Assembly (NCBI GenBank): GCA_024235715.1
Contig: JACKLW010000006.1
Location: 420,739-484,738 of the forward strand
Reading direction: 5' to 3'
DNA: 64,000 nucleotides
Source of the DNA: Accumulibacter sp.
GTDB taxonomy: Bacteria > Pseudomonadota > Gammaproteobacteria > Burkholderiales > Rhodocyclaceae
Under the pieces are notes generated by a model, which saw nothing but the letters and a program-made list of their open reading frames with translations, was not told the origin of the DNA and ran no database searches. Positions within the stretch are counted from its first letter, which is position 1, and the number at the start of each line of letters is the position of its first letter. Position numbers and translations under genes: made by a program. Positions 26,995 to 36,412 of this stretch are shown here, in pieces.

Positions 26995-28068
26995 TCAGCG
27001 GGCGCGCGTCGGCAGTACCGTGCGCAGGAGCCGGGCGGCGTCGCGAATCATTTCTTCGGTGCTCTGCCAGTCGACACAGGCGTCGGTGACCGAGCAGCCG
27101 TACTTCAGCTGCGAGAGATCCTCGGGAATCGGCTGGTTGCCGGCGACCAGATTGGACTCGACCATCATGCCGACCAGCGACTGGTTCCCCAGGCGTACCT
27201 GGTTGACCACGTCGGCCATCACCAACGGCTGCAACTCGGGCTTCTTGTAGCTGTTGGCATGCGAACAGTCGATCACGATGTTGCATGGCAGAGCGGCCTT
27301 GCGCAGCGCCTGTTCAGCCATCTGCACGCTGACCGTGTCGTAGTTGGGGCGGCCGTCGCCGCCACGCAGTACCAGGTGACCGTAGCGGTTGCCGCGGGTA
27401 CGGACGATCGCCGTGCGTCCCTGGCCGTTGATTCCGAGGAAGCTGTGCGGCCGTGATGCTGAAAGGATGGCGTTGATGGCAATGGCGACGTCGCCGTTGG
27501 TGCCGTTCTTGAAGCCCACCGGGGTGGACAGGCCGGACGAGATCTCGCGATGCGTCTGCGACTCGGTGGTGCGCGCGCCGATCGCTGTCCACGAAATGAG
27601 GTCGCCCAGGTATTGCGGCGCGATCGGGTCGAGCGCCTCGGTGCCGGCCGGCAGGCCGAGTTCGGCGAGCTCGAGCAGGAACTCGCGTGCCTGTTGCATG
27701 CCCCGGTCGACGCGGAAGGAATCGTCCATGTCCGGGTCGTTGATATAGCCTTTCCAGCCGGTGGTGGTGCGCGGCTTTTCGAAGTAGACGCGCATCACCA
27801 GGTAAAGCGTGTCGCCGACCTCGTCAGCGAGCGCTTTCAGGCGACGCGCGTAGTCGAGTCCGGCGACCGGATCGTGGATCGAGCAGGGGCCGACGACAAC
27901 GAACAGACGCTGGTCGCTGCGGTCGAGGATGTTGCGCAGGATCTCGCGGCCGCATTTCACGAGGTTCACGGCGCGTGGCGAAAGCGGCAGGCGGGCCTGG
28001 ATTTCCTCGGGCGAGGGCATGGCGTCGAAGGCGCTGACGTTGATGTTGTCGATGTCGAGAGTGGTCAT
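26995..28068 (-). CDS. aroG: 3-deoxy-7-phosphoheptulonate (DAHP) synthase, class I
   Basis: First enzyme of the shikimate pathway, joining phosphoenolpyruvate and erythrose 4-phosphate. The 357-residue product matches the AroF/G/H type: FVVVGPCSIHDPVAGLDYAR, VMRVYFEKPRTTTGWKG, SGLSTPVGFKNGTNGD, IVIDCSHANS and the C-terminal YGCSVTDACVDW. Which amino acid inhibits it cannot be told with confidence. Its ATG overlaps the mfd stop (ATGA), so the two are probably translated from one message. Confidence 0.95.
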   Translation of the reverse strand: MTTLDIDNINVSAFDAMPSPEEIQARLPLSPRAVNLVKCGREILRNILDRSDQRLFVVVGPCSIHDPVAGLDYARRLKALADEVGDTLYLVMRVYFEKPRTTTGWKGYINDPDMDDSFRVDRGMQQAREFLLELAELGLPAGTEALDPIAPQYLGDLISWTAIGARTTESQTHREISSGLSTPVGFKNGTNGDVAIAINAILSASRPHSFLGINGQGRTAIVRTRGNRYGHLVLRGGDGRPNYDTVSVQMAEQALRKAALPCNIVIDCSHANSYKKPELQPLVMADVVNQVRLGNQSLVGMMVESNLVAGNQPIPEDLSQLKYGCSVTDACVDWQSTEEMIRDAARLLRTVLPTRAR

Positions 28069-31000
28069 GGTTTGGGCTGCCGGCTCAGTTGATGAATAAG
28101 GTCTTTTACCGCGGCAACGCGGTCGGAAAGCGTTGCGCAGTGACGTTTGAGAACCAACCTGTCCGGTCCGGACAGCCGGTAGTTGCGGTCCTTCTGAATC
28201 AGGTCGATGACGCGCGTCGGGTCTATTTGGGGATCCGCTTCGAACTGCACGCTGACCTGTTCGGCGGTGGCATCGAGCTTGCTTACCCCGAGAGGCTTGC
28301 AGAGCAGTCGCAGCCGGTGACTGTCGAGCAGGGCGCGGGCCTGTGGCGGCAGTTCGCCAAAACGATCGACCAGTTCCTCCTGCAGATCGGAAATTTCGTC
28401 GCTCAGGGCGCAGTTGGCCAGGCGCTTGTAGAGTGCCAGCCTTTCGTGGACATCGGGCGCGTAGTCGTCCGGCAGCAGCGCGGGGGTATGCAGGTTGATC
28501 TCGGTGCTTATCGCCAGCGGCTGCGACAGGTCGGGTTCCTTGCCCTGTTTCAGCGCCGCGACGGCGCGGTTGAGCATCTCGGTGAACATGTTGAAGCCGA
28601 CTTCCTGCATTTCGCCGGACTGGCTGTCGCCGAGGACTTCGCCAGCGCCACGGATTTCCAGGTCGTGCATGGCGAGATAGAAGCCGGCTCCCAGCTCATC
28701 CATCATCTGGATCGCTTCAAGGCGCTGTTTCGCCTGCTTGTTGGGCGCCGCATCGTCCTGCGTGAGCAGGTAGGCATAGGCCTGATGGTGCGAGCGTCCG
28801 ACCCGGCCGCGCAGCTGATGGAGTTGCGCCAGGCCGAACTTCTCGGCACGGTTGATGACGATCGTGTTGGCGTGCGGGTTGTCGATGCCGGTCTCGATGA
28901 TCGTCGTGCACAGCAGGACGTTGGCCCGCTGTTGCGTGAAGTCGCGCATCACGCGCTCCAGGTCGCGCTCCTTCATCTGGCCATGGCCGACGACGATGCG
29001 CGCCTCGGGCAAGAGCTTGCCGAGCCTGTCGCACATGTTCTCGATGGTGTTGACCTCGTTGTGCAGGAAGTACACCTGCCCACCGCGTTTGAATTCGCGC
29101 AGCAGCGCTTCGCGGATGATACCGTCCGAGAAGCGGGTGACGAAGGTCTTGATCGCCAGGCGTTTCTGAGGGGCGGTGGCGATGACCGAGAAGTCTCGCA
29201 GCCCTTCCAGCGACATGGCGAGTGTGCGCGGGATCGGCGTGGCGGTCAGTGTCAGCACGTCGACTTCGGCACGCAGAGCCTTCAGGGCCTCTTTCTGGCG
29301 CACGCCAAAGCGGTGCTCCTCGTCGATGACCACCAGGCCGAGACGGCTGAACTTGACGTCTTTTTGCAACAAGCGGTGTGTTCCGATGACGATGTCGAGC
29401 TTCCCCTCGGCCAGCTCGCGCAGGGCATGCGTGACTTCCGCGCCGGTCTTGAAGCGGGACAACTCGGCGATGCGCACGGGCCAGTCGGCGAAACGGTCGT
29501 TGAAGGTCTGGAAGTGCTGCTCGCAGAGCAGCGTGGTCGGGCAGAGAACCGCCGCCTGCCGGCCACCGGCCACGGCGCAGAAAACGGCGCGCAGGGCCAC
29601 CTCGGTCTTGCCGAAGCCGACGTCGCCGCAGACCAGACGGTCCATCGGTCGGCCGGATTTCATGTCTTCGATCACTGCCGAGATCGCGGCCGCCTGGTCG
29701 GCCGTTTCCTCAAAACCGAAGCCGTCGGCAAAAGCGTCGTGGTCATGGGCCTTGAACTCGCAGGCGTGACCCTGGCGTGCGGCGCGCAGGGCATACAGCG
29801 CCAGCAACTCGGCGGCAGTGTCGCGGGCCTGCAGCGCGGCGCGGCGTTTTGCCTTCTCCCATTGCTGCGAGCCGAGCGTATGCAGGGGCGCCGCGTCCGG
29901 ATCCGCGCCCGAGTAGCGCGCGATGACGTGCAGTTGCGACACCGGTACGTAGAGCTTGGCGTTGCCGGCGTAGTGCAGCTCGAGGAACTCCATCTCGCCC
30001 TCACCCAGGTCCAGGTGAATCAGACCCTGATAGCGGGCGATGCCGTGCTGCTCATGAACCACCGGCGAACCGATCTTCAGTTCCGTGAGGTCGCGCAACC
30101 AGTTATCGACCGATGCCTTGCGCTGTGCCGTGTGTCGCGCGCGGCGCGACGGGCTGTCGGCGTACAGCTCGGCTTCGGTGATGATCGCCAGTTGCGCGAG
30201 CTGGAAGCCGTCGTGCAGCGGGGCAATGCTCAGCGAGAGCCGGCTGCCGGACTCCAGGAATTCCGAAAAACCGCTGCTGGCGGCCGGCGCCAGCCCGTAT
30301 TCCGAGAAGAGTTCGCTCAGCGTTTCGCGGCGTCCGGCCGTTTCGGCGAGCAGCAGCACCCGCCCCTGGAAGGTGTCGACGAAGCCTTTCAGAGCGTGCA
30401 GCGGATCCTGGGCGCGGCGGTCCACGGCCAGCGATGGCAGGGGCCGCGCAGGTCCGTCGTCGCCGGCGGCCAGGTTCAGCCGGGCATACGACTTGGCAGC
30501 GACGAAGAAGGGCTCCTCGGCCAGAAAGAGTTCCGCAGGCCGCAGCAGGGGGTGGCTGCGGTCACCGGAGAGCATGTCATAGCGCGACTGCGCGTCGCGC
30601 CAGAAAGCGCGAATCGCTTCCGGTACGTTGTTGTGCAGGCAGAGGACGGTTTCATTCGGCAGATAGTCGAAAAGGCTGGCCGTTTCCTCGAAGAACAGCG
30701 GCAGCCAGTACTCGATGCCGGCCGCGGCAACGCCATTCGACACGTCCTTGTAGATCCGCGACCGGCCCGGATCACCCTCGAAGATTTCACGGAAGCGCTG
30801 TCGGAAACGCGCGCGCCCTTTCTCGTCGAGCGGAAACTCGCGCGCTGGCAGCAGGCGAATCTCGGGTACCGGATAAAGCGTGCGCTGGCTATCGACGTCG
30901 AAAGTCTTGATCGTTTCGATCTCGTCGTCGAAGAGGTCGAGCCGGTACGGCAGTTGCGATCCCATCGGGAAGAGGTCGACGATGCCGCCGCGGATCGAGT

Positions 31001-31502
31001 ACTCGCCCGGTGCCACGACCTGTGTGACGTGCGCGTAGCCGGCCAGGGTCAGCTGCGTTCTGAACTGGCCGGCGTCGAGTTGCTCGCCCTGCTTGAGAAA
31101 GAAGGTATAGGCGGCCAGATACGCCGGCGGTGCCAGGCGGTAGACGGCCGTGCCGGCGGGAACCAGCAGGACGTCGCAATCGTTGCGCATGACCGCGTAG
31201 AGCGTTGCCAGGCGCTCGGAGACCAGGTCGTGATGCGGCGAGAAACTGTCGTAGGGTAGTGTTTCCCAGTCCGGCAGCAGGCGGATGCGCAGATCGGCGG
31301 CGAACCAGGGGATTTCCTCGAGCAGGCGCTGCGCGTCGGCGGCGCTGGCAGTCAGTACGGCGAGCATGCGCCGTCGCTTGCCCGTATTGGCCTCGCTCGC
31401 CGCCTGGGCGATCAGCAGCGCGTCGGCCGAGCCGGCAAACGGGGGGAGTTGGCGCTTTTCGCCGATTTCTGGCAACGGCGATCGGGGAAGCGGAAATGAC
31501 AA
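28065..31502 (-). CDS. mfd: Transcription-repair coupling factor Mfd
   Basis: Translocase that removes stalled RNA polymerase and recruits UvrA. At 1145 residues it has family length: UvrB-homology N-terminus (LLPDWETLPYDSFSPHHDLV), the RNA polymerase interaction domain (LEFLELHYAGNAKLYVPVSQ), helicase motifs (MDRLVCGDVGFGKTEVALRA; DEEHRFGVRQKE; LTLTATPIPRTLAMSL) and the TRCF C-terminal domain. No ATG lies between the upstream stop and this point; a TTG at 31502 is the best start by alignment with known N-termini. Confidence 0.96.
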   Translation of the reverse strand: MSFPLPRSPLPEIGEKRQLPPFAGSADALLIAQAASEANTGKRRRMLAVLTASAADAQRLLEEIPWFAADLRIRLLPDWETLPYDSFSPHHDLVSERLATLYAVMRNDCDVLLVPAGTAVYRLAPPAYLAAYTFFLKQGEQLDAGQFRTQLTLAGYAHVTQVVAPGEYSIRGGIVDLFPMGSQLPYRLDLFDDEIETIKTFDVDSQRTLYPVPEIRLLPAREFPLDEKGRARFRQRFREIFEGDPGRSRIYKDVSNGVAAAGIEYWLPLFFEETASLFDYLPNETVLCLHNNVPEAIRAFWRDAQSRYDMLSGDRSHPLLRPAELFLAEEPFFVAAKSYARLNLAAGDDGPARPLPSLAVDRRAQDPLHALKGFVDTFQGRVLLLAETAGRRETLSELFSEYGLAPAASSGFSEFLESGSRLSLSIAPLHDGFQLAQLAIITEAELYADSPSRRARHTAQRKASVDNWLRDLTELKIGSPVVHEQHGIARYQGLIHLDLGEGEMEFLELHYAGNAKLYVPVSQLHVIARYSGADPDAAPLHTLGSQQWEKAKRRAALQARDTAAELLALYALRAARQGHACEFKAHDHDAFADGFGFEETADQAAAISAVIEDMKSGRPMDRLVCGDVGFGKTEVALRAVFCAVAGGRQAAVLCPTTLLCEQHFQTFNDRFADWPVRIAELSRFKTGAEVTHALRELAEGKLDIVIGTHRLLQKDVKFSRLGLVVIDEEHRFGVRQKEALKALRAEVDVLTLTATPIPRTLAMSLEGLRDFSVIATAPQKRLAIKTFVTRFSDGIIREALLREFKRGGQVYFLHNEVNTIENMCDRLGKLLPEARIVVGHGQMKERDLERVMRDFTQQRANVLLCTTIIETGIDNPHANTIVINRAEKFGLAQLHQLRGRVGRSHHQAYAYLLTQDDAAPNKQAKQRLEAIQMMDELGAGFYLAMHDLEIRGAGEVLGDSQSGEMQEVGFNMFTEMLNRAVAALKQGKEPDLSQPLAISTEINLHTPALLPDDYAPDVHERLALYKRLANCALSDEISDLQEELVDRFGELPPQARALLDSHRLRLLCKPLGVSKLDATAEQVSVQFEADPQIDPTRVIDLIQKDRNYRLSGPDRLVLKRHCATLSDRVAAVKDLIHQLSRQPKP

Positions 31503-31648
31503 TGAATGCGACTCGCGACTCGACTTCTAGAACGGGACGATCTGCGCGAGCCGGTCTCGGCAAGGCAGCGAAAGGGCGGCATTATAGCCGATCGGGCGGC
31601 GTCGCCCGTCCTCGCCTGTGCCCGGACGAGTGCTCGGCGCGGCGTGCT

Positions 31649-32404
31649 TCAGGCCTGTGTTGCCTCGAGTCGGGTGCTCAGCGCGCCGAAGAACTGGGAA
31701 GCGCCACCGCGAATCGAAAAATCCGCGACTTTTGAGAGCGGCGTCGGGTGCGGATTGACTTCCACCACCGTGGCGCCGGCGCGCTTTGCCCACACCGGCA
31801 ACAGCGCGGCGGGTTGCACCGTGAACGAGGTGCCGACGCAGAAGAACAGGTCCGCCGTCAGGCTGCGCATTTCGGCGGCACCAAAAACCGCTTCATCGAG
31901 CATTTCTCCAAAAAGAACCAGATCGGGCCGCACCGGTGCGCCGCAACCCGGGCAGGAAAAGGGTTCCAGAGCGTCTTCCTGCCAGGCGGCGGCGAAGCCG
32001 CAATGGTGGTGGCAGCGGACGCGATGAATGGTGCCATGAACCTCGAGCACCTGCGTGTTTCCGGCACGTGTGTGGTAGCCGTCGATATTCTGGGTGATCA
32101 CGGCCAACTGCTTGCCGCGGCAGGTCTTCTCCAGTCGCGCAAGCGCTTCGTGACCCGCGTTGGGTGCCTTTTCGTCGACCAGCTTCTTTAATTGCAGGAG
32201 CCAGTTCCAGACCCGGCCCGGATTGCGCATGAAGCCTTCGATACTGGCTACTTCGTCGGGGTCGACCTTGTTCCAAAGCCCGGTCGCACCATCGCGGAAG
32301 GTGGGGATGCCGCTGTCGGCTGACAGACCTGCGCCCGAGAAAACGACGATTTCCCTCGCCTCGCGCACCATGGCAGCGATCGATTCCAGTTGCTCTGCCT
32401 GCAT
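31649..32404 (-). CDS. Sir2-family NAD-dependent protein deacylase
   Basis: 251-residue sirtuin removing acyl groups from lysine with NAD. The start ATG 32404 follows AGGAGG. Motifs: GAGLSADSGIPTFR (24-37), TQNIDGYHTRAG (104-115), catalytic His123 in EVHG, and four zinc cysteines (131, 135, 151, 154). The Tyr-x-x-Arg motif of CobB/SIRT5-type desuccinylases is not evident (the region reads NWLLQLKKL), so plain deacetylation is likelier. A much longer frame upstream is antisense to the ompA-like gene and is rejected. Confidence 0.92.
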   Translation of the reverse strand: MQAEQLESIAAMVREAREIVVFSGAGLSADSGIPTFRDGATGLWNKVDPDEVASIEGFMRNPGRVWNWLLQLKKLVDEKAPNAGHEALARLEKTCRGKQLAVITQNIDGYHTRAGNTQVLEVHGTIHRVRCHHHCGFAAAWQEDALEPFSCPGCGAPVRPDLVLFGEMLDEAVFGAAEMRSLTADLFFCVGTSFTVQPAALLPVWAKRAGATVVEVNPHPTPLSKVADFSIRGGASQFFGALSTRLEATQA

Positions 32405-32685
32405 CTCGTCCTCCTTTGCCTGGCCTGTCGCCGACGGTGCCCGGCTGCCCCCACGGGCAGCCAGCGGACGAATCCCAATCAGCGGAGTCGATTGTCGCAT
32501 GCCTTGGAAGCGCCTGCAGGGTCTTGCCGATGGCGCTTCAACGCATCTGCGCAGTTGGCGATGCTGCTCGCCAAGAAGCTTTTTGCGGGAGCGAAGTCGG
32601 GCCGTCGTGCGTGTCCCGGCGACGGTCAGGCAGTGCCGGCGGAGGTGTTTCGTTGCATAAAAGCAACACAATGCCAAACCAATGC

Positions 32686-32715
32686 TTGAAGCCGCCGAAG
32701 TTTGTATGCTTAAAT
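32686..32715 (+). promoter_or_regulatory. Putative sigma-70 promoter of the first ompA-like gene
   Basis: TTGAAG (32686-32691), an 18-base spacer, and TGC-TTAAAT (extended -10; hexamer 32710-32715). It lies 74 bases before the start codon in the 384-base gap between the divergent sirtuin and ompA-like genes. The rest of that gap holds an 8-base-pair hairpin (GGCTGCCC-CCAC-GGGCAGCC, 32443-32462) in the likely 5' leader of the sirtuin gene. Confidence 0.4.
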
Positions 32716-32788
32716 CCGCCGACTGCGCAAAAATCGCATCGCGTGACACGCATTCGGACCTAACAGAGATTAATCGAGGAGGAATATC

Positions 32789-33439
32789 TTGAAATCGAAA
32801 ATCATTACTACCCTGCTGGCCTCTATCGGCCTTTTTGCAGCAGTCGGTGCCGCACAAGCCCAAACTGCCGCTGACCGCGTCTATGTAATCGACGCACGCG
32901 GCGAAGTCGCAATGAGCGGTACCGGCCTGTGCTGGCGGACTGGCTTCTGGACGCCGGCTGGCGCCGCCAAAGACCCGGCGGGCTGCCAGTGCGACAAGGA
33001 TCTGCTGCCCAAGGAGGTCTGCGAGCCGCCGATGGCCAAGGAAGCGACGCCGAAGCCGTCGGGTGACAAGGTGACCGTCGCTGCCGACGCGCTGTTCGAC
33101 TTCAACAAGGCAACCCTGCGTCCGGCCGGCATGGCCAAGCTCGACGAAGTCGTCGCCATGTCCAAGCAGATCAAGCTGGAAGTGATCATCGCCGTTGGCC
33201 ACACCGACCGCTTCGGTTCCGACGCCTACAACCAGAAGCTGTCCGAGCGGCGCGCCGCCTCGGTCAAGAGCTATCTGGTCAGCAAGGGTGTCGAAGCCAA
33301 CCGCGTCTACACCGAAGGCAAGGGCGAGAAGCAGCCGGTTACCCAGCCTGGCCAGTGCCCGGGCGGCCCGACCAAGAAGGTCATCGCCTGCCTGCAGCCT
33401 GACCGTCGTGTCGATATCGAACTCATCGGCACCAAGTAA
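32789..33439 (+). CDS. OmpA-like peptidoglycan-binding protein, copy 1
   Basis: 216-residue secreted protein: signal peptide (LLASIGLFAAVGAAQAQ), a short Cys-containing N-terminal part (GLCWRTGFWTP, later CQCDKDLLPKEVCEPP), and a C-terminal OmpA-like domain binding peptidoglycan (GHTDRFGSDAYNQKLSERRA, DRRVDIELIG). It lacks room for an eight-strand barrel and resembles RmpM/class 4 type proteins. The start is TTG, set by GAGGAGG seven bases upstream. A close paralogue lies at 34913-35581, with an identical 137-base 3' end. A strong terminator follows. Confidence 0.92.
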   Translation: MKSKIITTLLASIGLFAAVGAAQAQTAADRVYVIDARGEVAMSGTGLCWRTGFWTPAGAAKDPAGCQCDKDLLPKEVCEPPMAKEATPKPSGDKVTVAADALFDFNKATLRPAGMAKLDEVVAMSKQIKLEVIIAVGHTDRFGSDAYNQKLSERRAASVKSYLVSKGVEANRVYTEGKGEKQPVTQPGQCPGGPTKKVIACLQPDRRVDIELIGTK

Positions 33440-33460
33440 TCCAGGCAACGCGTAACAAGA

Positions 33461-33484
33461 CCCCGCTCAGGCGGGGTTTTTTTT
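33461..33484 (+). terminator. Rho-independent terminator after ompA-like copy 1
   Basis: CCCCGC-TCAG-GCGGGG stem followed by eight T residues (33477-33484). A clear intrinsic terminator that separates this gene from mtaD. Confidence 0.92.
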
Positions 33485-33506
33485 CAGGCTTTGCATTGTT
33501 GTTTTC

Positions 33507-34835
33507 GTGAGCAATATGCCCATGCAACCTGTCGACCTGATTGTCGAGGCGCGCTGGACAGTCCCGGTTGATCCCGCCGATGTGGTTCTCGACAACCACG
33601 CGGTGGTGGTCAACGACGGCCGGATCGTCGCCGTCTTGCCGCACAGCGAGGCGGCTGTCCGTTTTTCGGCACGCAGTCACAAGCATCTGGAGCAGCATGT
33701 CCTGATTCCGGGACTGGTCAATCTGCACACGCACGCGGCCATGAGTCTGCTGCGCGGTCTTGCCGACGACCTGCCGCTGATGGAGTGGCTACAGCAGCAC
33801 ATCTGGCCGGCCGAGGCGCAGCACGTGTCCGAGCAATTCGTCCATGACGGCACGCTGCTCGCCTGCGCGGAGATGTTGCGCGGTGGCATCACCTGCTTCA
33901 ACGATATGTACTTCTTTCCCGGTGCCGCCGCGGATGCCGCGCTGGCCTCCGGAATCCGCGCTGCGATCGGGCTGATCACGGTCGATTTTCCGAGCAGCTA
34001 CGCGACCGACGCGGACGATTATCTTGCCAAGGGACTTGCTGCGCGCGACCAGCGCCTGGACGAGCCGCTGCTGTCCTTCTGTCTGGCGCCGCATGCCCCG
34101 TACACGGTCAGTGACGCCGGCTTTGGCAGGGTGCTGACGCTTGCCGAGCAGATCGAGCTGCCGATTCATCTGCATCTCCATGAAACGCGTCAGGAAATCG
34201 ACGACAGCCTGCAGCGCTTCGGGATGCGCCCGATCGAGCGCCTGCGTCGCCTGGGCTTGCTGAGTCCGGCATTGATCGCCGTGCACGCGGTGCACCTCGA
34301 AGCGCACGAGATCGGGTTGCTGGCCGAGTATGGCTGCTCTGTCGCGCACTGTCCGAGCTCCAATCTCAAGCTCGCCAGCGGCATTTCTCCGGTCAGCGAG
34401 CTGTCGGCAAGGGGGATAAACGTCGGCCTCGGGACCGACGGTGCGGCCAGCAACAACCGCCTCGACCTCCTGCAGGAGATGCGCCTGGCAGCGCTGCTGG
34501 CCAAGGAGCAAAGCGGCCGCGCCGACGCGATCAACGCCCATCGCGTGCTGCGCATGGCAACCCTGGGCGGCGCCAGGGCGCTGGGGCTCGAGGCGAGCAT
34601 CGGCTCGATTAGCGTTGGCAAGGCCGCCGACCTGTGCGCCGTGAGTCTCGACGACCTTGCTCTTGCGCCCTGCTACGATCCCGTGTCGCAGCTTGCCTAC
34701 AGCGTAGGCCGTGAGCATGTTTCTGCCGTGTGGGTGGCGGGGCGTATGCGGGTCGAGAACGGGCAACTGCTTGAATGCAACGAAACCGGATTGATTAAGC
34801 TTGCGCTCTTGTGGCAGAATAAAATCCGTCCGTGA
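33507..34835 (+). CDS. mtaD: TRZ/ATZ-family amidohydrolase, probable MTA/SAH deaminase
   Basis: 442-residue metal-dependent deaminase of the amidohydrolase superfamily; relatives deaminate 5'-methylthioadenosine or S-adenosylhomocysteine. Metal ligands are visible in HTHAAMSLLRG, HLHETRQE, AVHAVHL and GTDGAASNN. GTG 33507 is used; ATG codons at 33516 and 33522 are equally possible and no strong ribosome site decides. The mtaD, ubiG, gph order is conserved in pseudomonads and betaproteobacteria, here interrupted by the second ompA-like gene. Confidence 0.88.
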   Translation: MSNMPMQPVDLIVEARWTVPVDPADVVLDNHAVVVNDGRIVAVLPHSEAAVRFSARSHKHLEQHVLIPGLVNLHTHAAMSLLRGLADDLPLMEWLQQHIWPAEAQHVSEQFVHDGTLLACAEMLRGGITCFNDMYFFPGAAADAALASGIRAAIGLITVDFPSSYATDADDYLAKGLAARDQRLDEPLLSFCLAPHAPYTVSDAGFGRVLTLAEQIELPIHLHLHETRQEIDDSLQRFGMRPIERLRRLGLLSPALIAVHAVHLEAHEIGLLAEYGCSVAHCPSSNLKLASGISPVSELSARGINVGLGTDGAASNNRLDLLQEMRLAALLAKEQSGRADAINAHRVLRMATLGGARALGLEASIGSISVGKAADLCAVSLDDLALAPCYDPVSQLAYSVGREHVSAVWVAGRMRVENGQLLECNETGLIKLALLWQNKIRP

Positions 34836-34912
34836 CGAGTTCAGTGAATAATGAGGCATAACAGGGCATGTGGAGCGATTCCGCAGGCCTCAAATTAACG
34901 AGGGAAACCTAG

Positions 34913-35581
34913 ATGAAAAGAATTGCAAGAACAAGTTCCATCGTGGCCGCGCTCGCTGCTGCTGCTTTCGGCTTCGGCGCCTCGCTGGCTCAGGCACAGA
35001 CTTCAATTCCTCTCGATCGCGTTTACGTGATTGACGCAAGCGGTGAGGTCGTCATGAGCGGTGCCGGCCTCTGCTGGCGGACCGGCTTCTGGACGCCGGC
35101 GGCAGCTGCCAACGACCCGGCTGGCTGCAAGTGCGACAAGGACCTGCTGCCCAAGGAGGTCTGCGAGCCGCCGATGGCCAAGGCTGCGACGCCGAAACCG
35201 TCGGGTGACAAGGTTACCGTCGCTGCCGATGCGCTGTTCGACTTCAACAAGGCAACCCTGCGTCCGGCCGGCAAGGCCAAGCTCGACGAAGTCGCCGCCA
35301 TGGCCCAGCAGATCAAGCTGGAAGTGATCATCGCCGTCGGTCATACCGACCGCTTCGGTTCCGACGCCTACAACCAGAAGCTGTCCGAGCGGCGCGCCGC
35401 ATCGGTCAAGACCTATCTGGTCAGCAAGGGCATCGAAGCCAACCGTGTCTACACCGAAGGCAAGGGCGAGAAGCAGCCGGTTACCCAGCCTGGCCAGTGC
35501 CCGGGCGGCCCGACCAAGAAGGTCATCGCCTGCCTGCAGCCTGACCGTCGTGTCGATATCGAACTCATCGGCACCAAGTAA
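34913..35581 (+). CDS. OmpA-like peptidoglycan-binding protein, copy 2
   Basis: 222-residue paralogue of the gene at 32789: different signal peptide (IVAALAAAAFGFGASLAQAQ), then almost the same protein, with the OmpA-like domain (GHTDRFGSDAYNQKLSERRA) unchanged. The last 137 bases, through the stop (35447-35583), are identical to copy 1. The ATG follows GAGGGAAAC. It sits between mtaD and ubiG and ends in its own terminator. Probably an abundant envelope protein linking outer membrane and peptidoglycan. Confidence 0.92.
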   Translation: MKRIARTSSIVAALAAAAFGFGASLAQAQTSIPLDRVYVIDASGEVVMSGAGLCWRTGFWTPAAAANDPAGCKCDKDLLPKEVCEPPMAKAATPKPSGDKVTVAADALFDFNKATLRPAGKAKLDEVAAMAQQIKLEVIIAVGHTDRFGSDAYNQKLSERRAASVKTYLVSKGIEANRVYTEGKGEKQPVTQPGQCPGGPTKKVIACLQPDRRVDIELIGTK

Positions 35582-35601
35582 TCTGCTGCTGTTGGGGGAG
35601 G

Positions 35602-35626
35602 AGCCCTGCTTCGGCAGGGCTTTTTC
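35602..35626 (+). terminator. Rho-independent terminator after ompA-like copy 2
   Basis: AGCCCTGC-TTCG-GCAGGGCT followed by TTTTC. Eight-pair stem with a UUCG loop, 20 bases after the stop codon. Clear intrinsic terminator. Confidence 0.9.
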
Positions 35627-35713
35627 GTTGCGGCGCCCGGCAAGCGCGCACTCACTTCTACGGGCCGGGAAGATGACCTGCTGCCCGTCACCTGTCACGG
35701 AAACCGTCGCCTG

Positions 35714-36412
35714 ATGATCAACGCCGACCAGAACGAACTCGAGAAATTCAGCCAGCTTGCGCATCGCTGGTGGGACCCGAACAGCGACTTCAAGCCGCTG
35801 CATGACATCAATCCCTTGCGCCTCGACTGGATAGACCAGCACTGTGGACTTGCCGGCAAGCACGTGCTCGACGTTGGTTGTGGCGGCGGTCTGCTGTCGG
35901 AAGGGATGTGCGACAGGGGCGCGGCCGTGACCGGTATCGACCTTTCCGAAAAGGCCTTGAGCGTTGCCCGCCTGCACCTGCTCGAAAGTGGGCGGCGGGT
36001 CGACTATCGACAGATCTCAACCGAAGATCTGGCGGCTGGCCAGCCTGGCAGCTATGACGTGGTGACCTGTATGGAAATGCTCGAGCATGTTCCCGATCCG
36101 GCCAGTACGGTCGTCGCCTGTGCGACGCTGGTAAAGCCCGGCGGGCATGTCTTCTTCTCGACCATCAACCGCAACCCGAAAGCCTACCTGTTGGCCGTGA
36201 TTGGTGCAGAGTATGTCTTGCGGATGCTGCCGCGCGGCACCCACGAATATGCCCGCTTCATCAAGCCATCAGAGCTTTCGCGCTGGGCGAGAAGCGCCGG
36301 TCTTGATCCCGACGAACTGCGCGGGATGAGTTACAACCCCTTGACGGGGCGCTACGCGCTCGGCCATGACACGGACGTCAACTATCTGATGCATGCGATG
36401 AAGGATGTTTGA
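35714..36412 (+). CDS. ubiG: Ubiquinone biosynthesis O-methyltransferase UbiG
   Basis: SAM-dependent methyltransferase performing both O-methylations of ubiquinone synthesis. The 232-residue product begins [20 protein letters not shown], the UbiG signature, followed by the SAM motif [16 protein letters not shown] and the family block [15 protein letters not shown]. The stop overlaps gph by 8 bases. Confidence 0.96.
   Translation: MINADQNELEKFSQLAHRWWDPNSDFKPLHDINPLRLDWIDQHCGLAGKHVLDVGCGGGLLSEGMCDRGAAVTGIDLSEKALSVARLHLLESGRRVDYRQISTEDLAAGQPGSYDVVTCMEMLEHVPDPASTVVACATLVKPGGHVFFSTINRNPKAYLLAVIGAEYVLRMLPRGTHEYARFIKPSELSRWARSAGLDPDELRGMSYNPLTGRYALGHDTDVNYLMHAMKDV

Noticed and set aside
28089-31259. 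A 1056-codon + strand frame opposite mfd
   Set aside because: Shadow of mfd with a Gln/Arg/Val-rich composition and no motif.
32405-33448. N-terminal extension of the sirtuin frame to 33448
   Set aside because: The extension is antisense to the OmpA-like gene; AGGAGG before 32404 and the family start fix the shorter gene.
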